DNA of 8,868 nucleotides from JBQCHF01 sp051953655 (GTDB lineage: Bacteria; Actinomycetota; Actinomycetes; Motilibacterales; Motilibacteraceae), in contig JBQCIO010000123.1 in NCBI GenBank assembly GCA_051953655.1, positions 1-8,868 on the forward strand, written 5' to 3'. The translations under genes and the position numbers were made by a program. The notes under the pieces are model-generated. The model saw only the letters and a list, made by a program, of their open reading frames with translations. It was not told where the DNA came from and searched no databases. Position 1 is the first letter of the stretch. Each line of letters starts with the position of its first letter. Shown one piece after another: positions 5,208 to 8,868 of this stretch.

Positions 5208-5555
5208 GTGTCGTCGTCGACCACCGCGCCGACGTCGGCGGCCGTGCCGGCCACGACCGCTGGAGCGGTCCGCGTGCTGCTCGACGCCCTGCCCGGCGCG
5301 GCGCTGGCCTCGGGTGCCGCGGCCGGCCTGCTGCTGGGAGCACGGGTCCGCGGGCGGGGCGGCGGGGCGGTCGGCCTGCTCGCCGGCGCGCTGGCCGGGT
5401 TCGGCCTGGGCGCGGCGGTGCACGCCGGCGTCGTGCGCTACGGGGACGGCGGGCGGGTAGGCCACGGGGACGGCGGGCGGGTAGGGCAGGGGGACGGCGG
5501 GCGGGTAGGGCAGGGACAGCAGGACAGGACCGAGTGGGAGAGGAGCCGGCCGTGA
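5208..5555 (+). CDS. Small Gly/Ala-rich membrane protein with C-terminal GDGGRVG repeats
   Basis: This 115-residue protein is unrecognised. GTG 5208 follows a strong GAGGAGG SD at 5-nt spacing. Residues 1-20 are Ser/Thr/Ala-rich. Residues 22-46 and 53-75 are two hydrophobic, glycine-rich segments that look like a helical hairpin in the membrane, split by the basic turn RVRGRGGG. The C-terminus carries three near-identical copies of an 8-residue unit, GDGGRVG(H/Q), encoded by 24-bp tandem repeats, then a polar tail. The stop codon overlaps the start of the DksA-like gene (GTGA), so the two are translationally coupled and may work in one pathway. The repeat tail may be variable in number between strains and need not be functional. 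Confidence 0.75.
   Translation: MSSSTTAPTSAAVPATTAGAVRVLLDALPGAALASGAAAGLLLGARVRGRGGGAVGLLAGALAGFGLGAAVHAGVVRYGDGGRVGHGDGGRVGQGDGGRVGQGQQDRTEWERSRP
5442..5513 (+). repeat. 24-bp in-frame tandem repeat, three copies
   Basis: Units at 5442-5465, 5466-5489 and 5490-5513 start GGGGACGGCGGGCGGGTAGG. The second and third are identical, and the first differs at two positions near its end. A partial fourth follows. The repeat keeps the reading frame and encodes GDGGRVGH/Q. It is a candidate variable-number locus. Confidence 0.9.
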
Positions 5556-5983
5556 GCGAGGCAGTGGAGGAGCGCGCGCAGTCCTCTGGATCTCCCGAGC
5601 TGGCCCTCGGGCTGGATCCTGTCGGGCTGGATCCTGTCGAGGTGGATGCCCGCGAGCTGCTCGAGGCCGAGCGCGCCGACGCGCTGGGCCGGATCGCCGC
5701 CCTGGAGCGCGAGCTGGGCGTCATCGTCGACGCCTCCGTGGCGGTGGCGGTGGACGACGAGCACGACCCCGAGGGGGCGACGATCGCCTTCGAGCGGTCG
5801 CAGGTGGCCGCCCTGCTGGACCAGGCCCGCGAAGGACTGGCCGGGCTCGACGCGGCGCTGCGCCGGCTGGACGAGGGCACCTACGGCACCTGCCAGCGCT
5901 GCGGGCGCCCGATCGCACCCGGCCGGCTGGTCGCCCGGCCTGCCGCGACGCTCTGCATCGAGTGCGCCGCCGCGCGGACCTGA
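5552..5983 (+). CDS. DksA/TraR-type C4 zinc-finger protein
   Basis: This 143-residue protein ends in the zinc finger of the DksA/TraR family, CQRC (C114, C117) and CIEC (C135, C138), separated by GRPIAPGRLVARPAATL. A helical, Glu/Ala/Leu-rich region (about 34-110) precedes it, with DDEHDPEGATIAFERSQ (68-84) between the two helices, where DksA has its acidic tip. The family binds RNA polymerase through its secondary channel and alters initiation in proteobacteria; in actinobacteria its role is much less clear. Start: GTG 5552 has GAGAGGAG upstream and forms a 4-base GTGA overlap with the preceding stop. GTG 5534 is in frame but less well placed. A 15-bp tandem duplication (5609-5638) repeats the codons for GLDPV. 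Confidence 0.88.
   Translation: MSEAVEERAQSSGSPELALGLDPVGLDPVEVDARELLEAERADALGRIAALERELGVIVDASVAVAVDDEHDPEGATIAFERSQVAALLDQAREGLAGLDAALRRLDEGTYGTCQRCGRPIAPGRLVARPAATLCIECAAART
5609..5638 (+). repeat. 15-bp tandem duplication in the DksA-like gene
   Basis: GGGCTGGATCCTGTC occurs at 5609-5623 and immediately again at 5624-5638. It is in frame and encodes GLDPV twice, in the variable N-terminal part. Confidence 0.9.
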
Positions 5984-6024
5984 GCGAGCCGGCGGCGGGC
6001 GTCGAAGGGCCCGAGGGCCGGGGG

Positions 6025-6162
6025 TCAGCGGGAGCGCGCCGCCTGCCGGGCCCGCACGTTGGCCACCAGCTCGCGCAGCCGCCGCTGGTTCTCCGGCTTG
6101 CGGGCCTCCTCGACCAGCTTGGTCGCCACCGCGGTGACCAGAGCCTTGCGCAGCATGCCCAT
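6025..6162 (-). CDS. Small basic helical protein, unknown
   Basis: This 45-residue protein begins MGMLRKALVTAVATKLVEEA and continues RKPENQRRLRELVANVRARQ before a short basic end. It is probably two amphipathic helices around a KPENQ turn, with a strongly basic C-terminal half. It has no cysteines and no signal peptide. AGGAGG lies 4 nt before ATG 6162 and 10 nt before ATG 6156, so either start is possible. The open frame extends to 6219 but has no better signal there. The stop lies 41 nt from the convergent DksA-like gene. The Pr6Pr gene lies 91 nt upstream on the same strand and may share its transcript. Similar short proteins are often unannotated; I do not know the function. Confidence 0.65.
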   Translation of the reverse strand: MGMLRKALVTAVATKLVEEARKPENQRRLRELVANVRARQAARSR

Positions 6163-6253
6163 CACTCCTCCTGCCGTCGACGTCGGTCCACCGCAGGTGC
6201 CCGGAGCGGCCGGGCTCAACCCAGCAGCTCGCCCCTGCTCCCGACCGGATCTC

Positions 6254-6907
6254 TCAGCCGTCGAGCGCGACCTGCGCCGGTATCGGCGCCCGGTGTCGGG
6301 ACAGGGCGTTGCCGACGGCGGACGCGGCCAGCACGAGCACCAGCATCAGGACGCCCACCACCAGCACGGACACGGCGACCCCGCCTGCTCCACCGACCTG
6401 CGCCGGGTCCAGGAAGGGGTAGGGGTACCAGTGCGCGAGGGGGCCGCGCACCAGGGTGTAGGCGGTCCAGGCGAGCGGGTAGGCGAGCCAGACCAGCGCG
6501 CGGCGCAGCGGGATCGGCGTCGCCGGCGGGTCGACGAGCCAGTCGAGCACGACCACGACCGGCATGGCGATGTGCACGACGGAGTTCACCCACGGGATGG
6601 TCGTCTGCAGCGCCTCGTCCAGGTCGCGGAGGGCCACGAACCACACCAGGCCGGTGGTGGCCATCGGCACCACCGGGAACCCGCGCAGCAGGTCCCGCGC
6701 GGACGCCCGCCGCGGCAGGCCCAGCGCGGTGAGCACGAAGACGGTGGCCGCCAGCAGGTTGGACAGCACCGTGAAGAAGCTGAAGAAGTTGGCCACCGAC
6801 GCGCCCTTGTGCACCGAGGACACCAGCTGGGTCGCCAGGGCGACGTAGGTGAGCAGGCCGAGCGGAAGGCGGTAGAGCGCGGTCCAGCGCCGCGGCGGGG
6901 TCCCCAC
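6254..6907 (-). CDS. Pr6Pr family integral membrane protein
   Basis: This 217-residue protein has six predicted helices at about 12-33, 40-63, 77-94, 107-125, 136-155 and 176-200. It matches the Pr6Pr family (prokaryotic six-helix proteins related to the FAR-17a/AIG1 group). Seen: FFSFFTVLSNLLAATV (41-56), NSVVHIAMPVVVVLDWL (108-124) with the conserved Asn, His and Asp, LRRALVWLAYPLAWTAYTLVRG (134-155), and WYPYPFLDP (160-168). Eukaryotic AIG1/ADTRP relatives hydrolyse fatty acid esters of hydroxy fatty acids through conserved Thr and His; T46 and H112 could correspond. That is inference and no bacterial function is established. The start is GTG 6907 with no good SD, so the first residues are uncertain. 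Confidence 0.87.
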   Translation of the reverse strand: MGTPPRRWTALYRLPLGLLTYVALATQLVSSVHKGASVANFFSFFTVLSNLLAATVFVLTALGLPRRASARDLLRGFPVVPMATTGLVWFVALRDLDEALQTTIPWVNSVVHIAMPVVVVLDWLVDPPATPIPLRRALVWLAYPLAWTAYTLVRGPLAHWYPYPFLDPAQVGGAGGVAVSVLVVGVLMLVLVLAASAVGNALSRHRAPIPAQVALDG

Positions 6908-6922
6908 GGAGAGTCAGCCTGC

Positions 6923-6943
6923 TGCCGGTCCGGCCCGCCGGCA
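6923..6943 (-). terminator. Weak hairpin between the thioesterase and Pr6Pr genes
   Basis: TGCCGG (6923-6928) pairs with CCGGCA (6938-6943) over a 9-nt loop. It lies in the 89-bp spacer between two co-oriented genes and could attenuate read-through. Evidence is thin. Confidence 0.2.
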
Positions 6944-6996
6944 AGCCAGCGCACCGGCGGCCGGGATCAGCGGGGGCCAGGGGGCACGAGGGACGG

Positions 6997-7410
6997 CTAA
7001 CGGGCCAGGTGGTCGTTGCTGATGTTCTGCAGCCGCACCTGGCCGCGGGCCGCCAGCCGGCCCTCGTCGTCGGTGATCTCGACGGTCCACAGCTGCTGCA
7101 GGCGGCCGCGGTGCACCGGGGTGGCCACCCCGCGCAGCTCGCCCTCGCGGACCGCGCGCAGGAAGTCGGTGGTGTTGGAGACGCCCACGACCTGGCCGCG
7201 CTCGCCCAGCCACATGGCCGCGCCCAGGCTGGCGAGGGTCTCCACCACCGAGCAGTGCACGCCGCCGTGGACGATGCCGTAGGGCTGGTGCAGGTCGCCG
7301 CGGGCCTTCCAGGTGGCGACGACGTGCTCGCCGTCGGCCTCGACCAGCTCGAGCCCGATCCACCGGGCGAAGGGGCCCAGGGCGTCGGTCACCGCCGCCA
7401 CGTCCGTCAC
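6997..7410 (-). CDS. PaaI-type hotdog-fold thioesterase
   Basis: This 137-residue protein has the single hotdog domain of the PaaI/YdiI group, cytosolic enzymes that hydrolyse acyl-CoA or aryl-CoA thioesters. Seen: GPFARWIGLELVEADGEHVV (residues 12-31, first strands), LHQPYGIVHGGVHCSVVETLAS (40-61) with the HGG motif (48-50) and the active-site Glu57 on the central helix, VSNTTDFLRAVREG (77-90), and RLQQLWTVEITDDEGRLAARGQVRLQ (103-128) as the final strands. The exact CoA substrate is unknown. Start: GTG 7410 follows GGGAGGA at about 4 nt, a clear SD. A 7-bp hairpin with a 3-nt loop (7437-7453) lies 27 nt upstream. Confidence 0.9.
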   Translation of the reverse strand: MTDVAAVTDALGPFARWIGLELVEADGEHVVATWKARGDLHQPYGIVHGGVHCSVVETLASLGAAMWLGERGQVVGVSNTTDFLRAVREGELRGVATPVHRGRLQQLWTVEITDDEGRLAARGQVRLQNISNDHLAR

Positions 7411-7436
7411 GCGTCCTCCCGAGGGGATCTGGCGAC

Positions 7437-7453
7437 GGCCGGGCCACCCGGCC
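7437..7453. promoter_or_regulatory. Compact GC hairpin upstream of the thioesterase gene
   Basis: GGCCGGG (7437-7443) and CCCGGCC (7447-7453) flank CCA. It lies between the divergent thioesterase gene and the small gene at 7570. The rest of 7411-7569 holds no feature I can support beyond the expected promoters. Confidence 0.25.
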
Positions 7454-7569
7454 GCCGGCGAGAAGTGCAGACCCGGAGCCTAGTGACACCCGGTCCGAAG
7501 CATTCCCGCCCGGGCGCGGGCTGCCGAATGGCATCGTCGTCACGGCAACAGCGAGGGGACGTGGAGAAC

Positions 7570-7863
7570 GTGCAGTACGCAGCACACGACGAGCAGACGG
7601 CGGAGCGGACGGGCCCGGCCCTGCCCCGGCAGCGGGAGGCCACGGGCCACCTCGAGCACGAGCAGGTCGAGCACGAGCAGGTCGAGCACGCCGTGGCCCT
7701 GTGCGCCGACGAGGTCGCGCACGCCGAGCGGCTGCACGGGCTGGTGCGGCGGGTGCTGGAGACCGGCGCCCGCACAGTCCGCGACCCCCGCGCGCTCGCC
7801 GTCCTGGTCGGCGTGACCGACGCCGACCGCGTCTACGTCGCCAGCGCCCTCGCGGTGCACTAG
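7570..7863 (+). CDS. Small acidic protein with EHEQV repeats, unknown
   Basis: This protein of about 97 residues is unrecognised, but its third codon positions are almost all G or C, so it is very likely coding. The N-terminal third is polar and low-complexity. It contains LEHEQVEHEQVEHA, from a 15-bp unit repeated in tandem (7654-7690). The C-terminal half (about 40-97) is a likely globular helical region, VALCADEVAHAERLHGLVRR, followed by VLETGARTVRDPRALAVLVG and a short end. No membrane segment or signal peptide is seen. Start choice is open: GTG 7570 has GGAG close by and GAGGGG further up; GTG 7561 is crowded by the same SD; ATG 7528 gives 111 residues but has a poor SD. A DosR-box-like palindrome lies after the stop. 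Confidence 0.65.
   Translation: MQYAAHDEQTAERTGPALPRQREATGHLEHEQVEHEQVEHAVALCADEVAHAERLHGLVRRVLETGARTVRDPRALAVLVGVTDADRVYVASALAVH
7654..7690 (+). repeat. 15-bp in-frame tandem repeat (EHEQV)
   Basis: GAGCACGAGCAGGTC at 7654-7668 and again at 7669-7683, then a partial copy to 7690. It encodes EHEQV, EHEQV, EH. Confidence 0.9.
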
Positions 7864-7899
7864 GCAGCCCTCCCGGAGGCAGCGGCGCCGCAGATCTGA

Positions 7900-7913
7900 G
7901 GGACCAAGGTCCC
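7900..7913. promoter_or_regulatory. DosR/DevR-box-like palindrome
   Basis: GGGACC-AA-GGTCCC has the 6+2+6 layout of the mycobacterial DosR core, GGGACT-WW-AGTCCC, and differs by one symmetric base pair. It lies 37 bp after the unknown small gene and 106 bp before the GH30 start. The rest of 7864-8019 shows no gene on either strand that I trust. A chance palindrome or weak terminator is the alternative. Confidence 0.35.
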
Positions 7914-8019
7914 CCTCACCCGTCCGGCCCAACAGCGGCCGGGTCCGGGAGGTCGACGTCGTGGAGGTACGACGGGTCGGCAGGACGCTGCCCGTGCACC
8001 TCCACGGACGGCGGTCCCC

Positions 8020-8500
8020 ATGCACGGCCCGGCTCGGCGAGGCCGCACCACCGGCACCGGCAGCGTCGGTGACCGCAGCGTCAGCGCGACCGGCGGCCTG
8101 GCCTGGTGGCTGCTCCGCCGGCCGCTCGGCCGCCGCGACCTCGTCCGGCTCGGGGCTCCGCTCTCGGCGGCGGTGCTCGCGCTCGCCCTGGCCGCACCGC
8201 TCACCGGCGCCGACGCGGCCACCAGCCCCCGTCAGTCGATCGGTCAGCCGGCCGGGCAGGCCTCCCGCCCGTCGACGGGCCGGTCGAGCTCGGGCTCCGG
8301 CGTCCCAGACATCTCCTTGGTCGTCACCAGCGCCGCCGGGCTGCGGCTGGCCGAGCAGCCGTCGGTCGCCTTCGGCAAGGACAAGCCGAGCGCCGCCGAG
8401 CAGGTGCTCGTGGACGACACCGCAGTGGCCCAGGTGGTGCGCGGGGTCGGCGGAGCGCTGACCGAGTCCTCGGCGCACCTGCTCGCTCAGCTGCCCGCCG
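8020..8500 (+). CDS. GH30-family glycoside hydrolase, N-terminal part, interrupted by inversion
   Basis: From ATG 8020 the frame encodes 160 residues that begin a secreted GH30 (glucosylceramidase / endo-xylanase / beta-1,6-glucanase group) enzyme. Residues 36-68 form a Tat-type signal: GRRDLVRLG, a hydrophobic Ala/Leu core, then TGADA before the mature chain. A Ser/Gly/Pro-rich linker (69-95) follows. Strand VVTSAAGLRL (101-110) and VVRGVGGALTESSAHLLAQL (139-158) match the GH30 N-terminus (family pattern GxGGAxTxSSA). After 8500 the frame stays open to the right edge but is nonsense, because the DNA there is the reverse strand of the same gene. The catalytic glutamates lie further downstream in the family and are not present. 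No convincing SD precedes 8020, so the start is uncertain. Confidence 0.8.
8419..8500 (+). repeat. 82-bp perfect inverted repeat, left arm
   Basis: This stretch is identical to the reverse complement of 8787-8868. Both arms encode the same GH30 segment, TAVAQVVRGVGGALTESSAH to LLAQLPA. Identity ends at 8501 against 8786 and reaches the window edge on the other side, so the real repeat may be longer. Confidence 0.97.
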
Positions 8501-8868
8501 TGGGTGCTCCCGGTGGTCTTCATCCACGCCGGCGGGCTCCAGGCGGTGGCGACGACGGCGAGGTCGGGGTTGAGCTGCGCGGCCCGTACCAGCAGCGGGA
8601 GGATCTCCGGCCGGTCGGCGGCGGTGCTGAACGAGGTGAGCGTGGGGTCGGCCTGCCCGCGCGCGACGTCGTCGTACGTGCGGTCGGCCAGGGCGAAGTC
8701 GCTGGCGCCGAGCGGCTGGCGCAGGACCGCGGCACCGGCGCCCTGGGTCGGGCTGACCAGGTCGGCGAGGGCGGTGTCGCGGGCGGCGGCGGGCAGCTGA
8801 GCGAGCAGGTGCGCCGAGGACTCGGTCAGCGCTCCGCCGACCCCGCGCACCACCTGGGCCACTGCGGT
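8501..8868 (-). pseudogene. GH30 glycoside hydrolase internal fragment in inverted orientation
   Basis: Read from the right edge on the minus strand, about 122 residues are again GH30. They start with TAVAQVVRGVGGALTESSAH, overlap the plus-strand part for 27 residues, then continue AARDTALADLVSPTQGAGAA, VLRQPLGASDFALADRTYDD (family pattern RxPxGxSDFxxxxYTYDD) and ATAWSPPAWMKTTGST (the conserved SPPAWMK segment). This is exactly the part that should follow residue 160 of the plus-strand copy. After 8501 the minus frame runs into the left repeat arm and ceases to be GH30. It is therefore one gene split by a strand switch, not two genes. Whether the break is biological or a chimera cannot be settled here. 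Confidence 0.85.
8787..8868 (-). repeat. 82-bp perfect inverted repeat, right arm
   Basis: This is the exact reverse complement of 8419-8500. It ends at the last base of the window. The arms are separated by 286 bp of single-copy inverted sequence. Confidence 0.97.

Noticed and set aside
7540..8862. A 440-residue minus-strand frame beginning as GH30
   Set aside because: Only its first ~122 residues are GH30. The rest is the reverse strand of the left repeat arm, the GH30 signal region and the small gene at 7570, so it is not one protein.
8419..8868. Invertible-switch (site-specific recombinase) interpretation of the inverted repeats
   Set aside because: No invertase or recombinase gene is visible nearby. 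The arms are ordinary coding sequence of the same gene, and inverting the segment between them would not by itself restore a single-copy gene.

Overview
The window reads as a very GC-rich actinobacterial chromosome fragment. Third codon positions are almost all G or C, several genes start with GTG, and the gene families are typical of soil and rock actinomycetes. A Geodermatophilaceae-like source (Blastococcus, Geodermatophilus, Modestobacter) is a guess from gene content, not a demonstrated assignment. Both edges fall in repetitive sequence: an IS21-type insertion sequence on the left and a fold-back inverted duplication on the right. The window may therefore be a whole short assembly contig.

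Left part, 1-1337. The 5' end of an IS21-family transposase gene (minus strand) runs off the left edge. It is followed outward by a stem-loop next to its start codon, a 23-bp repeat array and a probable IS terminus near 306. Then come a class I SAM-dependent methyltransferase (408-1019) with less GC-biased codons than its neighbours, a terminator-like palindrome, and a short frameshifted coding remnant (about 1080-1267).

Housekeeping block, 1338-4471. An M20D amidohydrolase (minus) and a histidine phosphatase (plus) diverge from a 75-bp spacer. Neither has a clear Shine-Dalgarno sequence, and both have a TAG-starting -10-like hexamer exactly 7 nt before the ATG, which suggests leaderless transcripts. 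The phosphatase gene overlaps an ADP-dependent NAD(P)H-hydrate dehydratase gene (nnrD, metabolite repair). Two tandem perfect hairpins separate nnrD from the convergent osmC.

Stress and regulatory block, 4471-6162. This holds an OsmC-type peroxiredoxin gene (minus) with a long structured leader. Divergent from it is a two-gene operon joined by a GTGA overlap: a small Gly/Ala-rich membrane protein with an in-frame 24-bp tandem repeat, then a DksA/TraR-type C4 zinc-finger protein. A 45-residue basic helical protein lies convergent to it.

Right part, 6163-8868. A Pr6Pr six-helix membrane protein and a PaaI-type hotdog thioesterase lie on the minus strand. An unrecognised small protein with an EHEQV repeat lies on the plus strand. 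A DosR-box-like palindrome precedes the 5' part of a Tat-exported GH30 glycoside hydrolase gene. At 8500 the GH30 sequence switches strand: the next part of the same protein is read backwards from the right edge, and 82 bp are present in both orientations. This is either a chimeric or assembly artefact or a real inversion-duplication, and it is the strongest anomaly in the window. I see no convincing new defence or biosynthetic system.
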